Positions 1 to 8,345 of a stretch of DNA of 26,562 nt are shown piece by piece. The position numbers were made by a program, and so were the translations under genes. The stretch spans positions 1 through 26,562 of the forward strand of contig CALJIG010000057.1 in assembly GCA_937974175.1 (NCBI GenBank), given 5' to 3'. The stretch's first letter is position 1; the number at the start of each line of letters is the position of its first letter. Under the pieces are notes generated by a model. The model saw nothing but the letters and a program-made list of their open reading frames with translations. It searched no databases and was not told the origin of the DNA. This DNA comes from an uncultured Ignavibacteria bacterium (GTDB lineage Bacteria; Bacteroidota; Ignavibacteria; Tepidaquicellales; Tepidaquicellaceae).

Positions 1-101
1 TTAAACTATATTATTTTTAAAATACAATCAACTGTAAATTCAATATGTATGTAAATTAATTGTAAATTTTATGTTTTATAATAATTTTTAGTAATTTTTA
101 A

Positions 102-129
102 GGAAACCCTCTCCCCATTTTTCGTTTCC
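102..129. promoter_or_regulatory. Palindrome 1, putative TetR operator
   Basis: The site reads GGAAAC, then 16 bp, then GTTTCC, with outer arms that are perfect inverted repeats and a total length of 28 bp. An identically built site lies 72 bp downstream. Position directly upstream of a TetR-family gene fits an autoregulatory operator, since dimeric TetR proteins bind palindromes. Binding by the adjacent regulator is inferred. Confidence 0.5.
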
Positions 130-133
130 GCAG

Positions 134-173
134 TATTTTTGTTCTTGACATTATAATCCATTCTTTCTAATTT
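134..173 (+). promoter_or_regulatory. Promoter-like elements between the two palindromes
   Basis: Two alternative promoters can be read here. One has TTGACA at 145-150, 17 bp, then TAATTT at 168-173, which would start transcription inside palindrome 2. The other is an exact match to the Bacteroidota -7 pattern TAnnTTTG at 134-141, although no good -33 TTTG lies at the expected distance. Either would be flanked or overlapped by the palindromes, as expected for a repressed promoter of the TetR/efflux operon. Confidence 0.4.
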
Positions 174-201
174 GGAAACCATATACACGATTATAGTTTC
201 C
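174..201. promoter_or_regulatory. Palindrome 2, putative TetR operator
   Basis: This is the second GGAAAC-N16-GTTTCC site, again 28 bp. Here the symmetry extends inward (ATA at 181-183 against TAT at 192-194). It begins immediately after the possible -10 box at 168-173, so a bound repressor would cover the likely start of transcription. Identical arms and identical spacing in two sites argue against chance. Confidence 0.55.
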
Positions 202-265
202 GTTGAAACTTATGTGTTGATTCATCCGTAACACAATTTAACACACCACTTACACTTTAAAAACT

Positions 266-934
266 ATGATGAATAATATAATTCCCGCTGAGTTATCGAA
301 AGATAATGAGAGAATATTGCGCTATGCACAGGAGAAATTCCAGAAAGAGGGATTCTACAAAACCTCAATGGATGAGCTTGCCCGTGAACTCCAGATAAGC
401 AAAAAAACGATCTATAAGTACTATGCCAGCAAAGAAAAGCTTGTTGAGCATATTGTAATGGATAAAATGATGTGCGACTCGGGCAAGATAAAAAACTTCC
501 TGGACAAAGAAGATAACGTCGTAATGAAATTTATACAGATACTGAACCTGAACCGCGAAAGATTTTCATGCATGAGCGAAAAATGGTTCAGAGACCTGCA
601 AATCCACACTCCCCAGCTATGGAGCGAGATGGATAAGTTCAAGATTCAGATGATAGAAGAGACGATGAAAAAACTTATCGAGCAGGGCAAGAAGGAAAAG
701 CTGATAGAGAACTATCCGAGCGAGATAATTATAGCAGTTATGATTTCCTCAGTGAAGGCGATACTGAACTCTGACTTCATGATGAACTCGAAGCTGAACG
801 TAAAAGAATTATTCCACTATACAATGGAGCTTCTTCTCAACGGAATGCTGACAGAGAAGGGCAAGAAGCTTTATGAAAAAGAAAAAAACAATATCGAGAA
901 CCAAATCGGTAAAATAAACCTAAGTCAAAATTAA
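266..934 (+). CDS. TetR/AcrR-family transcriptional regulator of the efflux operon
   Basis: A 222-residue protein with an N-terminal TetR helix-turn-helix at about residues 16-62. It contains the typical stretch TSMDELARELQISKKTIY followed by YYASKEKLV. The rest (about 65-210) is an all-helical, poorly conserved region where this family binds ligands and dimerises. It is the first gene of a co-directional run, 37 bp ahead of the membrane fusion protein, so it most likely represses its own efflux operon and is released by a pump substrate. The two palindromes upstream are the probable operators. The start could be ATG at 266 or the next codon, ATG at 269; no strong ribosome-binding site decides. 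The ligand cannot be predicted. Family assignment is firm, the regulatory target is inferred from position. Confidence 0.9.
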   Translation: MMNNIIPAELSKDNERILRYAQEKFQKEGFYKTSMDELARELQISKKTIYKYYASKEKLVEHIVMDKMMCDSGKIKNFLDKEDNVVMKFIQILNLNRERFSCMSEKWFRDLQIHTPQLWSEMDKFKIQMIEETMKKLIEQGKKEKLIENYPSEIIIAVMISSVKAILNSDFMMNSKLNVKELFHYTMELLLNGMLTEKGKKLYEKEKNNIENQIGKINLSQN

Positions 935-971
935 TTTTACAGAATTAAATTTTAATAAATACATTACATAA

Positions 972-2027
972 ATGAAAAAAATACTGGTAATAGTAGTTGC
1001 TCTTATAGCTATAGCTGCAGTAGTGTTCATGCTTATGAATAATAAGAAGAAGGCAGCGGAAAAGCTAAAAACATCTAATGATTTTTCTACTAAGATTCCC
1101 GTGAATGTAATTCCTGTCTCTGAAAAGGAAATAAAAAATTCATTAACCTTGGTAGGAACAATAAATCCTTTTAAAGAAGTAAACATTGCATCAGAAGTTC
1201 CGGGCAGAATACGCACCGTCAGCTTCAAAGAAGGCGACTTTAAAGGACAAGGAAGCACACTAGTAACGCTGGATAACGAACTTAAAAGTATTGCTGTAGA
1301 AACAGCAGAAAATAATTATGCAAAAGCCAAGCAGGACCTTGAGAGATATCAGCAGCTTGTAAGAGAAGACGCTGCAACTCAAAGCCAGCTTGAGCAGTAT
1401 TTGTTTGCTTTCAATAATGCGCAGCTTGCGCTGAATACAGCTTACAGAAATGTAAAAGATACAAGAATAACTGCTCCGATGGGCGGAATAATAAATATAA
1501 AGAGTGTTGAAGTCGGCAGCTACGTTGCTCCGGGCACAGTGATTGCCAACATGGTTGATATATCGAAGCTGAAAGTAAGAGTGAACGTACCGGAGACGGA
1601 AGTGTTCAGGCTGAAAGTCGGTGATAATGTAATTGTAACTACGGATATATATCCTGATGAGCAGTTCGACGGAAAGATTTCAGTTATCGCTCCGAAGGGT
1701 GATGAAGCGCATACTTATCCCGTAGAGATAGTGATTTCAAACTCAAAGAAGACTCCGTTAAAAGCGGGTATGTTTGCGAAGATAGATTTCAGCACGATCA
1801 AAGGAAGAACAGGCATTGCCATACCAAGAGAAGCGATTGTGGGAAGCATAAAAGATGCTCACGTTTATGTAATAGTAAACAATAAGGCACAGTACAGAAA
1901 AATTGAAACAGGACTTGAAAGCGATAATGATGTAGAAGTAACCTCGGGACTGAATATCGGTGAGCAGCTTGTAATAACAGGCGGCAACAATCTTAAAGAC
2001 GGCTTAGAAGTAAATATCGTAAAGTAA
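972..2027 (+). CDS. RND efflux periplasmic adaptor (membrane fusion protein, HlyD/AcrA type)
   Basis: A 351-residue periplasmic adaptor that would link the inner-membrane RND pump to the outer-membrane channel. The N-terminus has an uncleaved anchor or signal helix (about residues 4-22) followed by lysines. The two halves of the lipoyl/barrel-sandwich domain are at about 72-104 (IASEVPGRI, EGDFKGQG) and 164-196 (DTRITAPMGG, VEVGSYVAPGT), separated by a short helical hairpin at about 105-160. The beta-barrel and membrane-proximal parts follow. The short hairpin is typical of RND adaptors in this phylum. No lipobox cysteine is seen, so it is probably anchored by its N-terminal helix. It lies 37 bp after the regulator and 40 bp before the pump gene, consistent with one transcript. 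Confidence 0.93.
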   Translation: MKKILVIVVALIAIAAVVFMLMNNKKKAAEKLKTSNDFSTKIPVNVIPVSEKEIKNSLTLVGTINPFKEVNIASEVPGRIRTVSFKEGDFKGQGSTLVTLDNELKSIAVETAENNYAKAKQDLERYQQLVREDAATQSQLEQYLFAFNNAQLALNTAYRNVKDTRITAPMGGIINIKSVEVGSYVAPGTVIANMVDISKLKVRVNVPETEVFRLKVGDNVIVTTDIYPDEQFDGKISVIAPKGDEAHTYPVEIVISNSKKTPLKAGMFAKIDFSTIKGRTGIAIPREAIVGSIKDAHVYVIVNNKAQYRKIETGLESDNDVEVTSGLNIGEQLVITGGNNLKDGLEVNIVK

Positions 2028-2067
2028 CAAAACGAAACTGAAGAAATCTACAATAAAATTTTAGAAA

Positions 2068-5000
2068 ATGACATTAACAGAATTATCAATAAAACGGCCT
2101 TCCTTCATAGTGGTTATCTTCGCGGTAATTGCACTTGTCGGGACCTTTTTATTTGCACAGTTAAAATACGAGCTTCTGCCGAAGATATCTTCGCCTGTAG
2201 TGGTAGTTACAACTATTTACCCGGGCAGCTCTCCGTATGAAGTGGAAACTTCGGTAACAAAGGTTATCGAAGATGCCGTATCAGGTATTGAAAAAATTAA
2301 CAAAGTAACGGCTTCTTCATTAGAAGGCGTTTCATTTGTTACAATTGAATTTATACAATCGGCAAAGATCGATATTGCATTGCAGGACGTTCAGAGAAAA
2401 GTAAATGAAGTTCTTACCCAGCTTCCTGATGATGCGAAATCACCGACGCTTTCGAAGATAGCTATTGATGAAATACCCGTTATCAGAATGGGTGTTACAA
2501 GCAATATGCCTTCCAGAGAATTTTATCAGTTAATGAAAGACCAGGTGCAGACAAGACTTGCAAAGCTGCCCGGTGTCGGACAGATACAGCTTGTCGGCGG
2601 TGATGAAAGAGAAATAAGAGTAAATCTTGATTTAGATAAAATACAATCTTTCGGCTTATCGGTTTCACGAATAGTCGGTACAATAAAAGGAAACAACGTT
2701 GACTTCCCTACCGGTAACTTAAAAGGCGATGACAGGCAATATGTAGTACGTGTTGCAGGTAAAGTTACTTCGATGGAAGAAATGAGAAATCTTATTGTCG
2801 GCCAGTCAAAAATGGGCGGCGATGTAAAGCTTGGTGATATAGCAGAAGTAGAAGATGGACAGGCTGAGTATACAAAGATCAGCAGACTGAACGGTGTTAC
2901 TTCCATCGGTGTGCTTGTATCAAAGCAGACAGATGCTAACTCCGTTGACGTGAGCAGACTTGTAAGAGAAGAGCTTCCAAAAATTCAGAAAGATTATGCA
3001 AAGGATGATATAAAATTTGATATAGCGCAGGACGGTTCGCTGTTCACACTTGATGCAGCAAACGCTGTAAAGAAAGATCTTGCGCTTGCAGTTATACTTG
3101 TAGCGCTTGTGATGCTTTTATTCCTTCACAGCTTAAGGAACTCGTTAATCGTTATGGTTGCGATTCCATGCTCTATGCTTGCGACATTTATATTTATGTA
3201 TATATTCGGACTCTCGCTGAACTTAATGACACTGCTGGGGCTATCGCTTGTTGTGGGTATTCTCGTGGATGACTCGATTGTAGTTCTTGAAAATATTTAT
3301 CACCATCTTGAAAAAGGCGAAACGAAAAGAGAGGCAGCTTTAAAAGGCAGAAATGAAATCGGCTTTGCCGCGCTCTCGATTACACTTGTAGACGTTGTAG
3401 TGTTCGTTCCGCTTACATTAGTCGGCGGTCTTATCGGTAACATCTTAAAAGAATTCTCTTTAGTAGTAGTAGCTTCTACATTGATGAGTTTGTTCGTATC
3501 GTTCACTGTTACTCCGATGCTTGCATCAAGATTTTCGAAGCTGCAGGATATCAGAAAGCCGGGATTAATGAATGCTTTCTCAAGAGGATTTGAAAATTTA
3601 TTCAACAGAGTAAAAAGACATTATGAAGGTCTTTTGAAGTACGCACTAAGGCACTGGATACTTACATTACTTGTAACATTTATTTTATTCATTGCTTCGT
3701 TTTTGCTTCCTGCATTAGGATTTATCGGCGGTGAGTTTATTACACAAACGGATAGAGGTGAATTTACAGTTACATTAGAACTTGACCCCGGAACTACATT
3801 AGAAAATACAAACTATACAACACGTAACATTGAGAATATAATCGGAACGATGCCTGAAGTGCAGAAGACATTTGTTAACGTCGGCGCATCTGCTGAAGGT
3901 CTTTTCTCACAGTCAGCGAATAACGCTGCGGAAATTAACGTAACACTGGTTCCGAAAGAGCAGAGATTGCTTGCAACTGACCAGGTTGGAAATGAAATTA
4001 AGAAGAAGCTGCAGGATATCCCCGGAGCAAAAATCAGAGTTAACCCAATCGGTATCTTCGGTGTGGCTAACCAGACTCCGGTACAGATTATTGTCAGCGG
4101 ACCTAATATGAACGTTGTAAAATCATCGGCTGATTCAGTATTTAATATATTAAAAAGAATTCCGGGTACGGCTGACGTTCGTCTATCAACAGAAGACGGT
4201 AAGCCGGAAACAAGAGTTGAGATTGACAGAGACAAGCTTTCCACATTCGGAATTTCTATTGCAGAGGTTGGTACGGCTTTAAGAGTAGGTCTATCCGGTG
4301 ATGATGATTCAAAGTTCAGAGACGTTAAGACAAACACAGAATATACAATAAGAATTGCTTACGATGAATTCAACAGAACAAAAATGAGCGACCTTAACTC
4401 AATGGTGTTCTTCACACCGCAGGGAAGAGCAGTTCAGTTGAATCAGTTTGCAAATATTTACCAGACAACAGGTCCGACTAAGCTAACAAGAAAAGACAGA
4501 AACCCGACTATCTATGTTTACTCACAGGTGAACGGTGTTCCTTCAGGTACTATCGGCGCAGCTTTCCAGGAAGGTCTTAAAAAAGCAAATCTTCCGCCGG
4601 AAATTATTATCGGATACGATGGTGATTTAAGAAATCAGGCAGAAGGTTTCTCAAGCCTTGGCCTTGCATTGCTTGCAGCTATTATTTTTATGTACTTAAT
4701 TATGGTTGCGCTGTATGATTCTTATATTTATCCGCTGGTAGTTATGTTCTCATTGCCGGTTGCTATTATCGGAGCATTCCTTGCGCTTGCATTGACTATG
4801 AAAACACTTAATATATTCTCTATCCTCGGATTGATTATGTTGATGGGTCTTGTAGCAAAGAACGCTATCCTTCTTGTTGATAGAGCGAATGACAGAAAGC
4901 TTCACGGAATGAGTTCTTATGATGCTATTGTTGAAGCAGGTGATACAAGATTGAGACCGATTCTTATGACTACAATTTCGATGGTGGTTGGTATGTTGCC

Positions 5001-5226
5001 AATTGCGCTTTCACATGATTCAGGTTCGGAATGGAAATCAGGTCTTGCATTTGCAATCGTCGGAGGTCTTACAAGCTCGATGTTCTTAACACTTGTAGTT
5101 GTTCCTGTTATATTCATCAGAGTTGATAAAATAAAAGACTGGTTCGCAAGCAGAAAAGAAAAGAGAGCATTGAAAAGAGAAGCAAAAGAAGCCAGAGAAT
5201 CGTTAATAAATCCACAACAATTTTAA
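2068..5226 (+). CDS. RND-family multidrug efflux pump, inner-membrane subunit (AcrB/HAE1 type)
   Basis: A 1052-residue proton-driven transporter of normal AcrB length, with the usual duplicated layout of TM1, a large periplasmic loop, TM2-6, TM7, a second loop and TM8-12. The N-terminus (LSIKRPSFI) is typical. The proton-relay residues are present: a pair of aspartates in TM4 (D401 and D402, within GILVDDSIVVLENI) and the TM10 lysine (K931, within GLVAKNAILLVD). It is therefore predicted to be active. The tail after TM12 is short and basic. Sequence type and the TetR partner point to drug or solvent export rather than heavy-metal export, but the substrate is not readable from sequence. The gene ends 8 bp before the outer-membrane channel gene. 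Confidence 0.95.
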   Translation: MTLTELSIKRPSFIVVIFAVIALVGTFLFAQLKYELLPKISSPVVVVTTIYPGSSPYEVETSVTKVIEDAVSGIEKINKVTASSLEGVSFVTIEFIQSAKIDIALQDVQRKVNEVLTQLPDDAKSPTLSKIAIDEIPVIRMGVTSNMPSREFYQLMKDQVQTRLAKLPGVGQIQLVGGDEREIRVNLDLDKIQSFGLSVSRIVGTIKGNNVDFPTGNLKGDDRQYVVRVAGKVTSMEEMRNLIVGQSKMGGDVKLGDIAEVEDGQAEYTKISRLNGVTSIGVLVSKQTDANSVDVSRLVREELPKIQKDYAKDDIKFDIAQDGSLFTLDAANAVKKDLALAVILVALVMLLFLHSLRNSLIVMVAIPCSMLATFIFMYIFGLSLNLMTLLGLSLVVGILVDDSIVVLENIYHHLEKGETKREAALKGRNEIGFAALSITLVDVVVFVPLTLVGGLIGNILKEFSLVVVASTLMSLFVSFTVTPMLASRFSKLQDIRKPGLMNAFSRGFENLFNRVKRHYEGLLKYALRHWILTLLVTFILFIASFLLPALGFIGGEFITQTDRGEFTVTLELDPGTTLENTNYTTRNIENIIGTMPEVQKTFVNVGASAEGLFSQSANNAAEINVTLVPKEQRLLATDQVGNEIKKKLQDIPGAKIRVNPIGIFGVANQTPVQIIVSGPNMNVVKSSADSVFNILKRIPGTADVRLSTEDGKPETRVEIDRDKLSTFGISIAEVGTALRVGLSGDDDSKFRDVKTNTEYTIRIAYDEFNRTKMSDLNSMVFFTPQGRAVQLNQFANIYQTTGPTKLTRKDRNPTIYVYSQVNGVPSGTIGAAFQEGLKKANLPPEIIIGYDGDLRNQAEGFSSLGLALLAAIIFMYLIMVALYDSYIYPLVVMFSLPVAIIGAFLALALTMKTLNIFSILGLIMLMGLVAKNAILLVDRANDRKLHGMSSYDAIVEAGDTRLRPILMTTISMVVGMLPIALSHDSGSEWKSGLAFAIVGGLTSSMFLTLVVVPVIFIRVDKIKDWFASRKEKRALKREAKEARESLINPQQF

Positions 5227-5234
5227 TTATCATC

Positions 5235-6551
5235 ATGAATAAAATAAAAATATTTATAATAACCGGACTCGTTTTCTTAGCAGCGAGTTCGGGATTTTCC
5301 CAGACCAGAGTTATCACTCTGCCTGAAGCTGTTACTCTTGCAAAGAGTTATAATTCTGAGCTTACAATAGCAAAGTTAGATGAGGCAAAGGCAAATGAAT
5401 ATGTATCACAGGTCTACAGTGAAAATCTTCTTCCTAACTTAACTCTTAACTCAAGATATACAAGAAATATCAAGAGACAGGTTTTAAGTTTTGCAGGACA
5501 ATCAGTTTTTCTGGGAACAGATAATGCGATTACTAATACATTTGACTTACAGGAACCGATTCCTATTTTAGGAACACCTGTTTTCTCAGGGATAACAATT
5601 GCAAAATATTATTCGAACCTTGCAAATAAAAATACTGAAGCTAAAGAAATAAAAGTTACTTCAAATGTAAAGAAAGCTTATTACGGAGTACTGCTATCGA
5701 AAGAAGTAATCACCGTAAACCAGAACAGTCTTGAAAATGCGCAGGCAAACCTAAGAGTAGTAGAGTCACGTTACAGAAACGGAGTTGCTACTGAATTTGA
5801 TTATTTAAGAGCAAGAGTAAGGGTAGATAATCTGCTTCCTGCTGTATCAAGCTCGCAGAATAATTTGCTTCTCAGCAGACAGAATTTAAAACTCAATATC
5901 GGTTCAAAGACAAGTGAAGATTATGATGCTGCAGGAAGTTTATTATACGATTCACTTGAAGTGTTCGGCACGACAAATAGTTTATTAGATAGGATTGCAA
6001 AAGAAAATATTACAGTAAAGCAGCTTGATATAAACAGACTTATAAATGAAGAGCTTGTAACAGTTGATAAAGCAAACTATCTGCCGAAGCTTTACGGCTT
6101 TGCGCAGTACGGATTAGCTGCAAATGAAGATGACAATAGATCACTTGGCAGTTACAGATTTTTTAATACATTCAATTTAGGCTTAGGTCTTTCATGGAAT
6201 CTGAACTTCTTCAAGAATGACTATAAAGTTCATCAGAGCTTAATAGAAGTTAAAAAAAGCGAAGAGCAGATAAGTGATGTTAAGAGTAAATTAAGAACAC
6301 AGGCGCAGAGCGTAATCCTAAGAATAGAAGATGCAAGAAACAGAATCCGCTCGCTTTATGAAACAGTAAAACTTTCTCAAAGAGGGCTTGAGCTTGCAGA
6401 TGTCAGCTTTAAGAACGGTGTATTAAATCAGATAGACGTTCTTGATGCAAATTTACAAGTAAGCCAGTCACGCCTTGCATATCTTCAGGCAATATACGAT
6501 TACCTGATTGCAAGAACTGATTTAGAAGAATTAATGAACAGCAAAAAATAA
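5235..6551 (+). CDS. TolC-family outer-membrane efflux channel
   Basis: A 438-residue outer-membrane channel subunit that completes the tripartite pump. It has a signal peptide at residues 1-22 (hydrophobic core IFIITGLVFLAASS, then GFSQ). Two OEP repeats follow, each beginning with a helix-rich stretch (for example LPEAVTLAKSYN near residue 28). The second repeat ends with the typical RGLELADVSFKNG and QIDVLDANLQVSQSRLAYLQA segments. Its start is 8 bp after the pump stop codon, so it is surely co-transcribed. No intrinsic terminator is obvious directly after it; the next strong secondary structure is the element at 6581-6706. Confidence 0.93.
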   Translation: MNKIKIFIITGLVFLAASSGFSQTRVITLPEAVTLAKSYNSELTIAKLDEAKANEYVSQVYSENLLPNLTLNSRYTRNIKRQVLSFAGQSVFLGTDNAITNTFDLQEPIPILGTPVFSGITIAKYYSNLANKNTEAKEIKVTSNVKKAYYGVLLSKEVITVNQNSLENAQANLRVVESRYRNGVATEFDYLRARVRVDNLLPAVSSSQNNLLLSRQNLKLNIGSKTSEDYDAAGSLLYDSLEVFGTTNSLLDRIAKENITVKQLDINRLINEELVTVDKANYLPKLYGFAQYGLAANEDDNRSLGSYRFFNTFNLGLGLSWNLNFFKNDYKVHQSLIEVKKSEEQISDVKSKLRTQAQSVILRIEDARNRIRSLYETVKLSQRGLELADVSFKNGVLNQIDVLDANLQVSQSRLAYLQAIYDYLIARTDLEELMNSKK

Positions 6552-6580
6552 TTTTTAGTTAGTAACACAATACAAATTCA

Positions 6581-6734
6581 GGGGCGCCCCTTCCGATGCA
6601 TTAGTCGGATTCCACTTAAGCAGAGTAAGTTTAATCTCATCGATTGGGAAAAGAGAAATCTGCGAAAGGAGAGATAAGTGGAATCAGGTTTTTTCGGAAA
6701 GGGCGCTTCTACTTTAGGCTTGGGAATTTTTTTT
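6581..6734 (+). ncRNA. Candidate structured non-coding RNA, family unknown
   Basis: This intergenic stretch folds into nested stems. P1 pairs 6584-6596 with 6694-6706, 12 of 13 positions matching. P2 pairs 6608-6618 with 6675-6685, a perfect 11 bp. P3 pairs 6620-6624 with 6659-6663. P1 and P2 are separated by an internal loop of 11 and 8 nt, and an 11-nt purine-rich bulge (GAAAGGAGAGA) lies on the 3' side between P2 and P3. AUCUC at 6634-6638 could also pair with GAGAU at 6671-6675. An 8-T run at 6727-6734 could end the transcript. It is GC-richer than its surroundings and lies between the efflux operon and an SDR gene. The stem, bubble, stem outline resembles 6S RNA, but I recognise no family motif. 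A leader element of the SDR gene, a 3'-UTR element or a MITE-like palindrome are alternatives. The strand is uncertain. Confidence 0.5.
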
Positions 6735-6765
6735 AAAAAAATTTAATTACGGGAATAAATATATT

Positions 6766-7521
6766 ATGGACAAAATAGCTCTCATAACAGGAGGCAGCAG
6801 AGGACTTGGCAAGGATATGGCGCTTAGGCTTGCCGAAAAAGGAAACGATGTAATCATTACTTATCTCTCAAAAAAAGATGAAGCAAATGATATTGTAAAA
6901 GAAATTGAATCAAAAGGAAGAAAAGCTCATGCACTTCAGTTTGATGCAGGTGATATAAAATCCATTGATAATTTTTTAATTGAAATAAAAAAAGTTCTAT
7001 CAGAAAAATGGAATGCGGAGAGATTCGATTTTCTTATTAACAATGCCGGCATGGGGCAGACTATCCCCTTTTCACAGGTAACTGAAGAGGATTTTGACAG
7101 ATTTATGAATGTGCATTTTAAAGGAGTATATTTTCTTACGCAAAAATCTTTGCCGATGATGAACGATAACGGTAGAATTATAAATCTTTCAAGCGGTACA
7201 ACACGATTTGTAAATCCGGGCTACTCAATATATGCAACAATGAAAGGCGCAATGGAAGTGCTTACAAGGTATGTGGCTAAAGAAGTCGGAGCAAGAGGAA
7301 TTACAGTTAATATTGTAGCTCCGGGACCGATAGAAACCGATTTTAATAATGCAGCAATACGCAGTAATCCGCAGGCAAAAACCTATTTAGGTTCGATGAC
7401 GGCGCTGGGAAGAGTCGGCACAGCAGAAGATATCGGAGGCATTGTTGCCTTCTTATGCACTGAGGATGCAGGATGGATAAACGGCCAGAGAATAGAGGCA
7501 TCGGGCGGAATAAATTTGTAA
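6766..7521 (+). CDS. Short-chain dehydrogenase/reductase (FabG-like SDR)
   Basis: A 251-residue classical SDR oxidoreductase that would reduce or oxidise a carbonyl/alcohol using NAD(P)H. The cofactor-binding motif TGGSRGLG is at residues 8-15 and the structural motif NNAG at 92-95. The catalytic triad positions are present: Ser at 142/143, Tyr156 and Lys160 (YATMK). The family-typical ending with WINGQRIEASGG is complete. It could act in fatty-acid, sugar or secondary metabolism; sequence alone does not distinguish these. It stands about 215 bp after the efflux operon and 97 bp before the hydroxylase gene. The structured element upstream could be its leader, but SDR genes are not a usual riboswitch target. 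Confidence 0.88.
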   Translation: MDKIALITGGSRGLGKDMALRLAEKGNDVIITYLSKKDEANDIVKEIESKGRKAHALQFDAGDIKSIDNFLIEIKKVLSEKWNAERFDFLINNAGMGQTIPFSQVTEEDFDRFMNVHFKGVYFLTQKSLPMMNDNGRIINLSSGTTRFVNPGYSIYATMKGAMEVLTRYVAKEVGARGITVNIVAPGPIETDFNNAAIRSNPQAKTYLGSMTALGRVGTAEDIGGIVAFLCTEDAGWINGQRIEASGGINL

Positions 7522-7550
7522 ATTCGGACTAAGTATTTATACGTAGTACA

Positions 7551-7579
7551 ATTGTAAATATATAGTAGGGATAATTTTG
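7551..7579 (+). promoter_or_regulatory. Bacteroidota-type promoter candidate for the hydroxylase gene
   Basis: The -7 element TAATTTTG at 7572-7579 matches TAnnTTTG exactly. A -33-like ATTG at 7551-7554 lies 17 bp upstream (3 of 4 matches to TTTG). Transcription would start near 7586, giving a leader of roughly 33 nt. Such short AT-rich motifs occur by chance, so this is only a candidate. Confidence 0.35.
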
Positions 7580-7618
7580 TAAATTATTTTTTTCATTAAA
7601 GTTTATTATTTTGCAGTC

Positions 7619-8269
7619 ATGAGCTTGATAAGATCAAAAGGAAAATTTGTTTCCAATAGAGATGAAACAGTAAGATTATTTAAGAATCCGATTCTTGAAT
7701 ATTTTTCACATATTCATCCTATAACGCCTGTGGTAGTTTTTGTGCCTTTTGCACTGATTTTTCTGTATATGTCGTTTGCGTCTGTAGGTATATTGAACAC
7801 GATATTCCTCTTCATAGTCGGTGTATTTTTATGGACTATATTCGAGTACTCTTTCCATAGATGGGCATTTCACTATCATCCAAAATCAATTCCCGGAAAG
7901 AAGCTACACTTTTTAGTGCATGGTATTCACCATGATTACCCGAGAGACCGGACGCGTCTCGTGATGCCACTGCTGGTAAGTGTTCCGCTTGCATTACTTT
8001 TTTATTTTATATTCCAGGCTGTGTTTGGAGTATTTGGTTACACTGCATTCGCCGGATTTATATTAGGATATGTTTCGTATGATTCCATTCATTACGCAAC
8101 GCATCATATGCCTATGAAAGGCAAGATCGGCAAGTACCTGAAAGAATATCACCTGAGACATCATTACAATGATGAACATACTGCATACGGGGTAAGCAAT
8201 CCCCTATGGGATTATGTATTCTCAACTGTTCCTCCGCATATAAAGGAAGAAAAGAACGATGCTAATTGA
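7619..8269 (+). CDS. Fatty acid 2-hydroxylase-like membrane di-iron enzyme (FA hydroxylase superfamily)
   Basis: A 216-residue integral-membrane protein of the fatty acid hydroxylase/sterol desaturase superfamily. The di-metal histidine clusters are visible: H80, H85 and H87 (HRWAFHYH), H97, H101, H104 and H105 (HFLVHGIHH), H158, H162 and H163 (HYATHH), and H178, H181 and H182 (YHLRHH). Hydrophobic pairs at about 35-75 and 118-152 make the membrane helices. The wording around the second cluster, with HG-HH followed by RLV-P, is that of fatty acid 2-hydroxylases (FA2H/Scs7) rather than carotene hydroxylases. No cytochrome b5 domain is present, so an external electron donor is needed. The probable product is a 2-hydroxylated acyl chain of a lipid; the lipid class is not known. 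It is followed by a strong terminator. Confidence 0.8.
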   Translation: MSLIRSKGKFVSNRDETVRLFKNPILEYFSHIHPITPVVVFVPFALIFLYMSFASVGILNTIFLFIVGVFLWTIFEYSFHRWAFHYHPKSIPGKKLHFLVHGIHHDYPRDRTRLVMPLLVSVPLALLFYFIFQAVFGVFGYTAFAGFILGYVSYDSIHYATHHMPMKGKIGKYLKEYHLRHHYNDEHTAYGVSNPLWDYVFSTVPPHIKEEKNDAN

Positions 8270-8294
8270 TTTTATAATTAAATAATTTTAATTT

Positions 8295-8335
8295 AAAAAA
8301 GGTTTTTGAACGGAGTTTGAAAACCTTTTTTGTTT
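8295..8335 (+). terminator. Intrinsic terminator after the hydroxylase gene
   Basis: A 12-bp inverted repeat pairs AAAAAAGGTTTT (8295-8306) with AAAACCTTTTTT (8320-8331), around a 13-nt loop. The 3' arm supplies the T-run. It lies 25 bp after the hydroxylase stop and only 14 bp before the start codon of the kinase gene, so the kinase must be expressed from very close by or through read-through. Confidence 0.75.
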
Positions 8336-8345
8336 TAAACCGTGA

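Larger units (their letters stand above)
1..265. other. AT-rich upstream region of the efflux operon
   Basis: I see no gene in this stretch. The first 70 bases carry three direct copies of TGTAAATT (33-40, 50-57, 61-68) with spacings of 17 and 11, which could be a protein-binding array or simply AT-rich sequence. The right half holds the two palindromes and promoter-like elements listed separately. Confidence 0.6.

Noticed and set aside
1..265. Partial gene or tRNA at the left edge
   Set aside because: No frame stays open and no cloverleaf-like pairing is visible in this AT-rich sequence.
3813..4337. 174-codon minus-strand open frame inside the RND pump gene
   Set aside because: A shadow of the strongly coding plus-strand RND gene, with no recognisable domain or start signal; the other antisense frames in this gene are rejected for the same reason.
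6581..6610. TPP or another known riboswitch, suggested by the GGGGCGCCCC start
   Set aside because: The conserved CTGAGA and later TPP core are absent, and I see none of the cobalamin, SAM, FMN, glycine or c-di-GMP core motifs.
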